Assembly (NCBI GenBank): GCA_946122785.1
Contig: CAMGYJ010000002.1
Span: 19,690,492 to 19,754,491, forward strand
DNA from: Linum tenue
Taxonomy: Eukaryota; Streptophyta; Magnoliopsida; Malpighiales; Linaceae
Direction of reading: 5' to 3'
Length of the DNA stretch: 64,000 bases
The first letter of the stretch is position 1, and every line of letters starts with the position of its first letter. Under the pieces are notes generated by a model that saw only the letters and a program-made list of their open reading frames with translations, was not told where the DNA came from and did no database searches. Below are positions 23,346-34,809 of the stretch, one piece after another. The position numbers and the translations under genes are program-made.

Positions 23346-23830
23346 AGGTATAATATGCCCCTATACTATGACGATTTATCAAACATGTCTTTAACTATTT
23401 TTTACATCAAACATGTCTTTGTACTTTGAAAAAATTATCAAACATGCCCTTCTGTTAAAATTTTCATCAAAAAACCGATAACCAAGGCCGAACTTTGGTT
23501 TGGGTGACACAAATGTCTAAAATATCCCTAATAATTTCAATTTAGAATTTTTTTGGTTCTTTTGTATAGCCAAATAATTCAAATAATTTCATTTCAAAGA
23601 GACTCAGAGAAATAAAACGGCAGACAAAACTGACATTTTCGCCCACATTTGCAGATGTCGGGTAGTCTAAATCATGATTCAACCATGATTGACGATTTTT
23701 TTCAATAGAATGTTTAACAGAAGGGCATATTTGATAATATTTTCAAAGTACATGGACATGTTTGATGTAAAAAATAATAGAGGGGCATGTTTGATAAAAC
23801 ATCATAATAGAGAAGCATATTATACCTATA
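23346..23830. mobile_element. Small inverted-repeat element (MITE-like)
   Basis: Terminal inverted repeats of roughly 120 bases, beginning GGTATAATATGC, contain several copies of ATCAAACATG. Right arm at about 23705-23830. TA-rich flanks are compatible with a TA-type duplication but not diagnostic. The interior is non-coding. Confidence 0.6.
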
Positions 23831-24824
23831 ACCGAGGTGAATTTGATTGTTAGAAAGATTGTATAGGATATTGTAGATAGATTTTCTTGCTTGGCTCCTT
23901 TCAGTTTCGGAGTAACTTTTGAGCAAGTGATTTTTTTGTCAAAACAAAATACCAAATAAGGCAATATTTCTTCCTTTCTCCATTTGATTAATTATATTAA
24001 TTAAGAATATTATTTCTATGCTGCTAATAAAATTGTTGATTACCTACACTTTGGTTAATGAAATTAATTAAGAAAATTATTTTCTATGAGTGTAGTGTGA
24101 AGTGTTCAGGATGGAGTTGGACAAGACGAGATGAGCCAATAGAGGTATCCATGCTCTCTCTATTTTAGCTGTTACCGCTAGTCGGATTTTATCCACCCAA
24201 CACGAATCGAATCGAATAAGGAAATTCCATCATAATAGATTTGAATTGTCATCTCTAATCCAGTGTGTTTTCCCCTGATAAGGGCTAGCACATATTCATA
24301 TCATGTTGCCATAAGGTCATAAACCATTAGATGCATTTGATAGCACATCGTTGTGGTCGAACATTAACCCTATATTTTCTCGATAATACATGCATCTCGC
24401 CTTTCTTTTGGTCGAAAATGAATACGGGTATCTTACTTGGGAAACGTTTCTTTTCAATTTTATTTTCATACCATATCATACATAGCCTAAATACAGGAAC
24501 CCAACTGAACGGCAGAAAAGATCAAAATTAAGGAAAAGCCCACGGCCCAACATCGTCATGAATAATACACACCTTGGCGCCATCGGCCCATCACTTCTAA
24601 CAGACTGTTTTGCCTTTGGCGGACTTTTGCTTGTCAGTTAAACTCCTCCGGCCCGCGTTCATATTTCTCTGTTTCTTCTTTTTTGCATAGTTGCATTTGT
24701 TCCGACCCCACGACTGCTTCATCTCCACCGCGTAATTCCGCTTCTATTCTTCACAAAACCTTGCCGCCCCTCTCTGATATCTGCCCTCCTCACTCTGCAA
24801 TCCCATCCCCTCGAATTCTCCTAG
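23831..24824. promoter_or_regulatory. Upstream region of the armadillo-repeat gene
   Basis: No gene is seen. The last 200 bases before 24825 are pyrimidine-rich (TTCTTCTTTTTTGC type) and resemble a plant promoter and 5' UTR. No TATA box is asserted. Confidence 0.4.
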
Positions 24825-26240
24825 ATGGGTCGGGATAAAACAGATGAAAAATTCGACCCAGTGTGGGAATTTTTGTTAAATCGCTACCAGGAGGCGGCAT
24901 CATCGGAAATCCAGGCCATGCAATTGAAAGCCACGATCGAGTTGACCCGTTACTCTGACCATGCGCCGGAGCATGTTCTGGCTCGGGCGATACCAACTTT
25001 GGCCGGACTTCTTCACAGTAACAACAGCTCGACCTATTCAGTGAAGGAAGCCGCCGTGTATTGCTTAAAGCGCATTGCTTTTCGAGGTGAGGGTTCCTTG
25101 GCTGTGGAGATTGGCAATTCTGGTGCTATCCCTTGTCTGTTGAGGTTGTTGCCTCTGTCAAATGATAAGTTGCAAAGGGTTCTGATTAAGTGTCTTTGGT
25201 GCCTCGTTAATTCTGCGGATGAGAATCGTGTTACTGTGGCTAGAAATGGTGGTCTGGAGATCATTTTGGATATGTTGAATTCTTGTGTGGAAGATAATTG
25301 CGGCAAGAAGAGGGTCTATCTGCTAGAGATTTTTAGTGCATTGGCATTGTTGAAAGAGGTCAGAAAGAGGCTTTCTGAGTTGAATGGCCTTAGGTTCCTC
25401 ATTGAATCGGCTAAATGGGGTAGGATGAAATCCAGGGATAGAGCTTGTCAGGCCATTGGATTGCTTGGTCGGTCGTGGCGTGCTCGGTGTATGCTTTTCG
25501 ATCTAGGAGCAATTCCTGTAGTCATTGAGTTGTTTAGGGATGGGAATGGTAAAACCAAGGTTACTGCTGGCAATTCACTTGGCATCATATCATCACATGT
25601 GAATTTCGTTATGAAGGCAGCTGAGGCTGGGGCTATACCACTATATGCTGACCTGCTTCAGGGACCTGACCCTATTGGTAAAGAGATTGCAGAGGATGCG
25701 TTCTGCATATTAGCCATTGCCGAGGAGAATGCAGTCGCCATTGCTGATCAGTTGGTCAGGATCTTAAGAGAAGGTGATGATGAATCGAAGGTTGCTGCCT
25801 CTAATGTCTTCTGTAATCTCGGCACCTATGAACCCTCCGTTTCTATTGTTAGAAACTCTGGTGCAATTTCTATTCTCGTTGAGCTTTTAAGACATGGGAA
25901 TTTGGATGTAAAGGGGAGTGCCTCTGGGGCGATCTCTCAGTTGAGCTATGATCGGGCCAATCGAGAAGCACTGCTCGAGGCTGGTGCGGTTCCAATTCTC
26001 ATTGGGTTGTTGGGAGATCATTCGGAGGACATGGACGTGAGAACTAACGTTGCAGAGGCACTGGTAAACTTTTCTCATGATATGGAGCAATGTGACTTGG
26101 TAGCTGAGGTGGTTAATGGTCCTTCGTTCGAGTTTATGCATACTAGAGTTGGTAGACTCCGATCCTCGGATGATCAGACTGTTAGCTCGTTGAGGCATCT
26201 TAGTGTTGAGCAGCTTAGTCATGACCCTGAACTTGTGTAG
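24825..26240 (+). CDS. Armadillo (ARM) repeat protein, single exon
   Basis: An intact 471-residue frame without introns. The body, from about residue 40 to 430, is built of tandem repeats of about 40 residues with the ARM signature. Successive units contain G(A/G)IP-x-L-x-x-LL followed by an NL/AI(S/C)-type helix, e.g. GAIPCLLRLL, GAIPVVIELF, GAIPLYADLL, GAISILVELL, GAVPILIGLL. Such folds form right-handed helical scaffolds that bind partner proteins. No U-box, F-box or BTB domain precedes the repeats, so it is an ARM-only protein, and its partner and location cannot be told. The C-terminus (from about 445) is polar and Ser-rich. It is the only clearly intact host gene besides KS-A. Confidence 0.85.
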   Translation: MGRDKTDEKFDPVWEFLLNRYQEAASSEIQAMQLKATIELTRYSDHAPEHVLARAIPTLAGLLHSNNSSTYSVKEAAVYCLKRIAFRGEGSLAVEIGNSGAIPCLLRLLPLSNDKLQRVLIKCLWCLVNSADENRVTVARNGGLEIILDMLNSCVEDNCGKKRVYLLEIFSALALLKEVRKRLSELNGLRFLIESAKWGRMKSRDRACQAIGLLGRSWRARCMLFDLGAIPVVIELFRDGNGKTKVTAGNSLGIISSHVNFVMKAAEAGAIPLYADLLQGPDPIGKEIAEDAFCILAIAEENAVAIADQLVRILREGDDESKVAASNVFCNLGTYEPSVSIVRNSGAISILVELLRHGNLDVKGSASGAISQLSYDRANREALLEAGAVPILIGLLGDHSEDMDVRTNVAEALVNFSHDMEQCDLVAEVVNGPSFEFMHTRVGRLRSSDDQTVSSLRHLSVEQLSHDPELV

Positions 26241-27258
26241 TTGGATACTGTAGACTGTAGAGTTTGTTGTATCTTTTCTCCCTTTCTGAATTGTGCAATG
26301 TTGTATTTTAGGTACAGAAGTATATGTTTACTGTGATAGAGAACTGTGGAAAATCCTTTTCACAGTGATGGTGCGTTTCAAGCATCACAGAGTTGGTGAA
26401 TATCTGGAAAGTACCATAAAAGTAATAGTCAATAATATTCTGTTGCCAATTCAAGTTGAGCAAGATTCAAATGTTGGAGGTCATTAGTCAATCTCAAATA
26501 CTTTTGGTTGCAGATTTCCATTCTTGTAAGAGAATTGTCCTGTATGTTCTCAACTGTTCCATGACTAAGCTGCTCAACACTAAGATGCCCTTTCACAGGC
26601 ATAACATAGTCAACTGTTCCGGGATTGGTTGGCTGCATGTTCTCAACTGTTCAATGACTTGACTGTGAAGTGTTGACACTTGACAGATAGAATTTTTTTT
26701 TGAATAATATTGACAGATAGAAAGAAGGCTTTTAGTCGCCCTTTCACAGGCATAACATAGTCAGCTGCAGAGAATCATTGCCGCCATTGCCTTCCCTTGG
26801 AGATGGATGGGGTTGTCCTGAGACTGGGAATCGTTTCCCCTTGATCAGAATGCTGTTAGGGTATTATTCAACCACTCCCACCCAAAAAAAAAAAAAAAGC
26901 CTGGTACTTCAAGAGGGGAGGGAAATTATGGAGAAACATCTGAACTCATGGATAGGGAACTGCACTAGAAGTCACGAAGAAGAAAACATAACTTCTCAGC
27001 GACAAAGGGTGTGAGAAAGATGGGTCCTTTCCTTTGCTTGTTTGGTGTCAATTGCCAATCATACTGTTACATTACTTGCCCTGAGATATGTAGACAATAA
27101 TCTAAACAAACAACTAATGTCCATATATCTTCAACTAATCCTAAAGCTGCTGTTGTTGGTAGTGTGGTGAGTGGACTGGTGAGTGTTCATTCACAATTAT
27201 GAGAATATTGTAGAGTACTGGTAAGAAGTTTCCTTTTAGTTTTTGTGCATGGAGTTTA
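26241..27258. other. 3' flank of ARM gene with an inverted copy of its last codons
   Basis: About 26555-26590 is an inverted copy (about 34 bases) of the ARM gene's terminal coding sequence at 26193-26226 (GTTGAGCAGCTTAGTCATG). A 25-base direct repeat containing CCTTTCACAGGCATAACATA occurs at about 26588 and 26740. No further gene is seen. Confidence 0.55.
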
Positions 27259-29968
27259 TGAGAAACCCGCTTCTAGGGTCTCTCGGGACTGATCTTCGGC
27301 ACCCACGATTACTCGTAACGAATAGGGATTTAGGAATTCAGATAAGACATTAGGGATTTAGATGAGAAAGAATAGAATAGATAAAGAATCGGCTAAGGCC
27401 TTGGATTGGTTGAGACGAGAAATTAGGAGTTGAGAGGAAAACTAGGGTTTAGGAGATTCTTCTTAATATTCTTCTTGATTGATTATGACGTAAACCCAAA
27501 GTACATATTTATAAGGAAATACTGAAAAACCCTAATAATAATCCTAATCCGACTAAATCTCTACTAACCATAATTATTATTATCCTACCTAATATAATAA
27601 TAGAAACTCCAATTGGGCGGGTATATGACATTCCACCCCTCTTGAAATCAACCTTGCCCTCAAGGTTGCAGTCGCATTTTGCCTTCTTAACCCTCCGCTT
27701 TCTCCGCTTCCAATTGCGCTCAACTCCAAGAATGAACTCTTCTCGCGTCAGTCCAACTTTCCTCAACTCTCCTCCACCCACGAGACATATGCCACGTCCT
27801 CCATAGCTCTATAATTCTTCCTCCTCTCTTTCGAAGTCCACGAAATAAGAGTCGGAGAACTGTTCTTCCTTGAGCACTTTCTCATCACGAACCTCATTGA
27901 AATCTTCATTGCACTCCTCCACTGACTTGGTGGTGAAAACCAACCCATTTGGGCTCCATCGTCCTCCAAGTGGGTTTGAATTAAACCTTCTTGGAAGCCA
28001 ACATTCTAACTCAATAAGCCCACTTACTTCTACCTTCCTCTCTTGTCCCTGCAAAATAAATCCAAGTAGAAAGCCCATTGATAACCCAAATTTCTGATGA
28101 TGACTCGGCCCATGTCTATTTGGAGAACTCAGCCCATTTTGCATTTCAAAGCCCACTCCATGTCCAATAACTTCCTTCAGACCACATTTTCGTGGCCCAA
28201 CTCCATATAATATAATCATTGTTATGATGCCCTTGTATGACCCAATAATTGGTCTGTGCGAATCCCACTTAACTCCAAGCTGCTCCTCCCAGTCCATCTT
28301 GAGCCCAGCTACTCCTTCCTCTCCTACAGGCCCGCGGTCCAAGCTTTGATGGTCTTCACCCACTACATGGCCCAGCAATAATGGCTTGGTAGCATTGTCA
28401 ACCAAAATGATGCGGCCCATCAGGCCGGCCTGCTGTTGTGCGGTGTGGGTCGAGTGAGGGTTTGCAGGGAGTGCACCGCCCTCCTTCATCTTGTTTGTCG
28501 TCCGCCACGTCCTCATCGGCGACGACTTCTTTAACTCCCCAGACGACGTGCAGCCACGCACACGAAACAGAGGCCAGCTCGCTTTTGTCTTCATCTCCGG
28601 CTCCTCTTCCACGTCGGACGCGTCCATCAATTGCACGCCCAGCTCGATCGTGCTGGTCAGCGCTGTTGAGGGAACCGCCGAGGGTTGCTGCAATCCCAAC
28701 GTGATTCCCGTCCCCGGCGAGACTTCCCCGTCACCTTCCCCCTTTTTCACCAACGGTGCCGCGCGGTCCCTCCGCTCAATCTTCCCTTCCGACGTCATCC
28801 CGAGCAGATTCATCTCCACCGTCTCGACCAGAGCCGAGCAATCGACCAGGTGGGTGGTTGGCATCAAGGCCGCTACGCTCGTTTTCTTCACCCGCCTCCC
28901 GTCCTTCGTCGTCACGATTCGAGACGCCCTGCTGCTCGTCCTCGATTCTTCTTCTTCACTGGTTGGCGCCATGAAGAATGCTGCAGCCGGTTCGATCCTG
29001 GCGTCGGCAAGTCAACCCGCCGGTTTGTTTTCTCGGCGGTCAAAGTGCAGGCGGTGGCTAATTTTGATGGCGGCTCCAGAGGAGTTCCTAGCGTTGCCGG
29101 TGACGACATCGCAAGATTGTCTGGCGGTTTTCTCGGCGGTGGAGTGGCGGGAATTAAGAGCTCCCCTTGCTCCCGGATCTCCTTCCTTGTTCGTCGCTGC
29201 CAGATCTGTCGCCTGCGTTGGTGGTTGGACAGCTGCTAACAGCAACGTTGATGACATCGCCGTGGGGGTTGGTGATGTGGCCTGCGATGACGACGTGATG
29301 GGTTTCTTCTCAGCAGTAGTCGGACTCTTTTCATCGTTTTTGTCCTTCATCTCAAACTTGATTTCGGTCAGCTGCGGCGCCTTGATTGCCGCCACCGGGA
29401 TGTCATCGTCCCACCAGTCATCTTCATCGTCATTCCAGTCGAACGACGCCAACTGCGCTAACAGTTGTCTTATTTCCGCGAATCGCCTTCGATCAGCTTC
29501 CTTCCATTCGTATTCTTGAGAACTCGACATGATTCTGATGTGGGTGCCTTCAACCAGGCTCTGATACCAATTGTGAGAAACCCGCTTCTAGTGTCTCTCG
29601 GGACTGATCTTCGGCACCCACGATTACTAGTAACGAATAGGGATTTAGGGATTGAGATAAGAAATTAGGGATTTAGATGAGAAAGAATAGAATAGATAAA
29701 GAATCGGCTAAGGCCTTGGATTGGTTGAGACGAGAAATTAGGAGTTGAGAGGATAACTACGGTTTATGAGATTTTTCTTAATATTCTTCTTGATTGATTA
29801 TGACGTAAACCCAAAGTACATATATATAGGGAAATACTGGAAAACCCTAGTAATAATCCTAATTCGACTAAATCTCTACTAACCATAATTATCATTATCC
29901 TATCTAATATAATAATAGAAACCCCAATTGGGCGGGTTAAGGGTAATGAACTAATGATAAGTTTGACA
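27259..29968 (-). mobile_element. Compact LTR retrotransposon with initiator-Met primer site, no polymerase
   Basis: Direct repeats of about 370 bp at 27259-27630 and 29574 to about 29968 start TGAGAAACCCGC in plus orientation. On the minus strand the 5' LTR is followed after three bases by TGGTATCAGAGC (within 29554-29569), complementary to plant initiator tRNA-Met. A purine run, AAGAGGGGTGGAA, lies just before the 3' LTR (about 27631-27643). The outer end of the 5' LTR differs from the other copy by an insertion of some 25 bases. A clean target duplication was not found. There is no reverse transcriptase, integrase or protease, so the element is non-autonomous. Confidence 0.85.
27809..29530 (-). 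pseudogene. Long unrecognised ORF of the iMet-primed element, one in-frame stop
   Basis: One frame runs from ATG at 29530 through a single TGA at 29014-29012 to a stop at 27809, about 573 codons. The first part (172 residues) is acidic and Trp-rich (MSSSQEYEW start, DDEDDWWDDD). The second is Ser/Thr- and Gly-rich without a zinc knuckle or known catalytic motif. Its position directly after the primer site suggests a gag-like or captured protein, but no family was recognised. An antisense frame of 342 codons over the same stretch is taken as a shadow. Confidence 0.5.
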
Positions 29969-30193
29969 TGCATGACGAATTTCTCATAATTTAGTTTTCA
30001 CAATTTGTAACTTAAAAGTTAAAATTAAAAGGGTCAAGAAGATGTGATTGCATGTACGTCTAGGCCCTAGGCAGAGAGAAAATGCCTTCCCTAGACTCTA
30101 GGCAGAATATTAGACATTTATAATGCCTAGACACATGATTAATCGGTTTAAGGAGTGATTAATTAAGCGTGAGCTAGCAAACCGAGGATTAGA

Positions 30194-30360
30194 ATGAATA
30201 AGGAAATTGTGCACCATGGGGGTGTCATGACGTATTCGATGGTAACTGGTGGGCAGCTTGAACTTCATAAGATTACAATAGTGGGAGAGCTCCACATTAA
30301 AGAATTCGAGTCTGACAAGGAGGAAAGGGTGGAGATTGCTTTTGAGGACGATGAAGATAA
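30194..30360 (+). pseudogene. Interrupted ORF end, unrecognised
   Basis: A frame from 30194 (MNKEIVHHGG start) ends in an acidic tail (FEDDEDN) exactly where the Copia element is inserted. Removing the element and one GATAA duplicate lets the frame read a few codons further to a stop shortly after 33580. It could be the last exon of a host gene or chance. No domain was recognised. Confidence 0.3.
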
Positions 30361-30510
30361 TGTTGGAAATTTGGTTGAACCGGACTAACCAAGTCAAATC
30401 GGTTTTGGGTTGGACCAACAAGCCGGTTTGGGATTAGACCGACCGAACCGATATTCTAATTCCGTGAAGGGACACATCCCTTTGGCCTAGTGGCGGTTGC
30501 ATTATTTTAT

Positions 30511-30682
30511 GGATAAGGATAACCTTATGGATAGAGGCAACCCTTCATATGGATAAGGATAACTTTTCATATGGATAGAGGCAACCTTTCATATGGATAA
30601 AGGCAACCTTTCATATGGATAAAGGCAACCTTTCGTATGGATAAAGGCAACCTTTCGTATGGATAAAGGCAACCTTTCATGA
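30511..30682 (+). repeat. 22-bp tandem repeats inside the Copia LTR
   Basis: Eight units of ATGGATAAAGGCAACCTTTC-type sequence (22 bp; the first is shorter) occur in the left LTR and six in the right (about 33151-33278). Two units ending in the TTCGT variant are missing on the right, exactly accounting for the 44-bp LTR length difference. Confidence 0.85.
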
Positions 30683-31303
30683 AACAATGCATGGATTGGG
30701 CCCCTATAAATATGAGTGGGGTGGATGATGCCACAGACCATCAAACATATTCTACTTCTTTCTTCCAAAAATTTCTAAGTATGCTTTAGTGTTCTTGAGT
30801 CTGGAACCTAAAGTGGTGATAGTTTTATCCTCGGGAGAAATTTCCTGTAACCCTAGGCTTGTTGAGGGTGGAAATATTCTTTTCGGAAAGTGAACGTAGT
30901 TCACGACTCTATCATAATCCTGGTCACCCGGTCTCGGGTTATCGTACGTGTACCCTCGTCCCTAAAAGTCCCAACAATCGAAAAGAATAATTTTCCGGTA
31001 CGATGGCTCGAACCGCTCTTTACAAGAAACCGGTTCCGGTCTATGGAATTATGAGAATGTTCGATGATGGGTTTTTCATCGATGGCAGTAGAAGATGGGT
31101 TTTCTTCGTACTTATCTCATGGTGTATTCCATATCCGGAAGGTAACTTGGAAGAGGGATGATTCGAAGATGAGGAAGAAGGAGAATGATTCGTAAAATGG
31201 AGAAATAGAAGAATGGAAATTGCCTTTGGGTAGGTCACATACTCAATGGTTAATTGGTCTAATTCTCTATTCGAACTTGGATTTGTCTAGTGGTTTGGTG
31301 GTG

Positions 31304-31575
31304 TGATTTTGTCTAGTGGTTTACGTTAAACCAAAGAGACGAAATTGTGTATACAATGTTTGATGATTCTAGTAATAGAGTCGTTGTGTTTGTATGTAAA
31401 TGACATATTTATCTTTGGGACCAATCAAAGATAAGTGATTTTGTCAAGTGGTTTATGTTATTTTAAACCAAGGAGACAAAATGTGTACACAATTTACGAT
31501 GATTCTGGTAATGAAGTCATCATACATTTGTATGTATAAGACATGCTTATCTTTGGAACCAATAAAAGATAAGTG
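31304..31575 (+). repeat. Diverged tandem duplication (about 134 bp) in Copia interior
   Basis: Two consecutive copies share GATTTTGTC(T/A)AGTGGTTTA, an ATGATTCT(A/G)GTAAT core and an AAAGATAAGTGA end. They are non-coding and probably part of the element's untranslated interior. Confidence 0.6.
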
Positions 31576-33579
31576 AACTTTAATAAAAAGTTGTTATTTC
31601 AATCTCCATGTAGGATATGGGGGAGGCAAATGTGATTTTGTGTATTGTATCAAGCGGAACGACAAGAAAGAGTCCTTCTCTCAATTTTTCTGCACGAGAA
31701 GGTACTTGCATAAATTCCATAGTAGGAATTGTAGTGAGTTCAAGACCCCAATGGATCCAAGTATGGAACTTATGGTTAATACTGAAAATAAGTTTTACAA
31801 CTGGAGTATTCCATGTTAAATTGAGGGCTCGACGTATGCATGATTTACATGATGCTAGATATCGCATATGCGATAGAACAATTAAGTTGGTATGTGATGA
31901 ATCCTAGCTCTCATCATTTGAAATGAAATGAGGCGTGTACTAGGATATGTCAAAGGCACACTGTATTGACTTATAGTGGCTTTCCATCAATTTTGGAAAG
32001 GATTTGTTGATGTTAGTTGGATTTCTCATGTTAAAGGTGATACTTCAACATTGAGATGGGTATTCTTGCTTGAGAGAGGTGCCATAATTTGGGCCTCTAG
32101 AAAGCAAACTTGCATCACAAAGTTTCACTATGGAATCAAAATTTGTGTGGCCTTGATTTCTCTTAGAGAAGAGACATAATTGTTGAGAGGTTTGGTTTAT
32201 GACATATATTTATGGCCTAAGCCAATCTCACCTATTACTATCTTTTGTGATAGTAATGCTAATTTGGCTAAGGCATATAGTCAAGAGAAAATGACAAGTA
32301 CGGTCATGTGGGAGTAAGGCACGGTAAAAGCTGTGAACTGATCATTCATAGTGTTGTGTCTAGACAGTATGACCAAACTCAAAATAATTTGGTTGATAAT
32401 TTGACGAAGTGGTTAACTAGTGACTTGGTGATCAAGTCTGTGAAAGGGATGGGTTAAAGTCCATATAATTTCTGGTAATGGGACACCCAATTCCCCTCTA
32501 ATACAACGTTAGAGGCTGAATTCAATGTGGAAAGCTTATTATCAGAAATTGAAGCACACAATTTATCATCCCGAGGTATGTGCTTGTTATCCTGCATGAG
32601 AGAAGAGGATGAAGTTCAAAACTTCTTAATTGAATATTTGAAAAAGTGTATTATGCGGGTACACGAATAAGAGATTCAACCTACGTAAGCATGAAGTGTA
32701 GCCGCTTCAAGAAACCCGGACTTTGGTTTCGTGTGCGCTTATGAGAAGGATTGGACACATGGCGGATAATAGTGTCAAGGCGCTTAGAAGTTTTGAAAAC
32801 TTAAGTGTGTATTATCTTCGAATATTCATATGAGTCAATGGGTTCAATCGTTACCGACACCCTTTGTATTCGAGTATTCGTCAAGTGTAATATACTAAGG
32901 TGAAAATTCAATCGTCACGACATTTTCATTTATGCTTAAGTTTTGTTGGAAGAATGTTGTGATTTTAGTGAATTCTATGAATACAGTAAAATGGGGGAGG
33001 AATGTTGGAAATTTGGTTGAACCGGACTAACCAAGTCAAACCGGTTTTGGGTTGGACCAACAAGCCGGTTTGGGATTAGACCGACCGAACCGATATTCTA
33101 ATTCCGTGAAGGGACACATCCCTTTGGCCTAGTGGCGGTTGCATTATTTTATGGATAAGGATAACCTTATGGATAGAGGCAACCCTTCATATGGATAAGG
33201 ATAACCTTTCATATGGATAGAGGCAACCTTTCATATGGATAAATGCAACCTTTCATATGGATAAAGGCAACCTTTCATGAAACAATGCATGGATTCGGCC
33301 CCTATAAATATGAGTGGGGTGGATGATGCCACAGACCATCAAACATATTCTACTTCTTTCTTCCAAAAATTTCTAAGTATGCTTTAGTGTTCTTGAGTCT
33401 GGAACCTAAAGTGGTGATAGTTTTATCCTCGGGAGAAATTTCCTGTAACCCTAGGCTTGTTGAGGGTGGAAATATTCTTTTCGGAAAGTGAACGTAGTTC
33501 ACGACTCTATCATAATCCTGGTCACCCGGTCTCGGGTTATCGTACGTGTACCCTCGTCTCTAAAAGTCCCAACAGATAA

Positions 33580-34446
33580 AGTGGTGATTCGATAAACCTA
33601 TTTGTATGATGATGAATGAATTAATTTATAAGTGTTTGCTGGTTGATCGTTTCTATGAACTTGTTGTTGCTCCGTACTTATATTTAAATAACTTTGATAG
33701 TTCTTAAAGGTTGGCTAAGTTATGAATTAATCATTTGAAATTGAACCAAAGTAAAAGTGCTACAAATTTGTATTTCTACTAAAAATGGTTATTTTTGTTA
33801 AACACCTAGGACCCCAACGCGGCAACGCCTATCTATCTAACGGATAACACCTTCTTAAACCTCGAAGGTGTGCATTCCCATCATTTTAAATTCAAATTGG
33901 TTGTTTTACCCACTAAAAATTAAAGTGCATTGGCACTGAGGTGAGATCAATACATGTATAGGTTCATCTATCAAGGCAAATGGGCAACAAGCAAACTTCC
34001 AAACAAGAAACAAACAGAGAGAACGTAAGTTCCATTATCAACCCAAACACCAAACAAAGTACACCATTTCATTCATTCTTCCTCACCACCTATCTACATC
34101 TATCTCAATAAAAAAGGTACAAGAATAATGAAGCCAAAAGGAACATGTGGAAGAAGAATTGCAATTCTTTATACTATTCTAATTTATAGTTATTTTATAA
34201 ATAATTGGGGGCCAAGCCAAAGCCAAATAAAATGTGGAAGAATGAACTAGTAATGCACATTGGCGATCACAACCTTCTAGAAATCAATAAACGAGAAGGA
34301 AAGAGAAGGGAATGTCTGTTTGTGTGTCCCCATTAACTTCGTTGCTATTTGAACTACAGCACCAACAAAAATTTAAAACCGTACTCAAAATTGTACCGAG
34401 AAAATCAGTAGTATGATGTTTGTGCTGACATTTTGAGTTAACAGTT
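33580..34446. other. Intergenic region, nothing recognised
   Basis: AT-rich, without a supported reading frame. It lies between the Copia element and the first LTR of the nested tRNA-Asp-primed group. Confidence 0.5.
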
Positions 34447-34809
34447 TGACTCGCTATATCATCACACTAGAAAGTGGCCAAGTGTAACCACAAACTAATG
34501 CATAGTATAACGGATTTAGTTTTATTTGTCAATCCGGGTTCCAGATGTGATGACTACTCCGTGAAATTCTTATTATCTAGCTGTTTAAGTGCAGTGAAGT
34601 TATAAGTAACTTAAGCAAAAAGCAATAAAGTTGTGGTTCAAGTTAGAGAAAGGTCACCGGATATGGTTCCCCCTAGATTGCAGTTAAGTCAAGTTGTAAT
34701 TCATCAAGTCCAGATATAATGATAGTTATACTGCGGAAGGTTCTTAAACAATCTAAAGTCTCGACTAAAGGCCTTCAGACCCTCCCAGTCTGAATACCCG
34801 GCGGGCGAC

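Larger units (their letters stand above)
30361..33574 (+). mobile_element. Decayed Copia-type LTR retrotransposon with GATAA target duplication
   Basis: The LTRs at 30361-30976 (616 bp) and 33003-33574 (572 bp) begin TGTTGG and end CCAACA. They are flanked by the 5-bp duplication GATAA (30356-30360, 33575-33579). The purine tract AAAATGGGGGAGGAA lies just before the 3' LTR. Only scraps of pol remain: a reverse transcriptase scrap with MGEANVIL (31617) and an RNase H scrap with SWISHV, WASRKQTCIT and CDSNANLAKA (31980-32290), all with stops. No primer site is recognisable after the 5' LTR, so the 5' internal half is deleted or replaced. Confidence 0.9.

Noticed and set aside
28491..29519. 342-codon plus-strand frame opposite the iMet element's ORF
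   Set aside because: It lies antisense to a frame that starts right after the primer site. Its openness is explained by the GC-rich composition of the sense ORF and it shows no motif.
27259..29968. A clean 5-bp target duplication for the iMet-primed element
   Set aside because: GTTTA on the left and TGCAT on the right do not match, and the outer 5' LTR end carries extra bases, so the insertion borders cannot be fixed from sequence alone.
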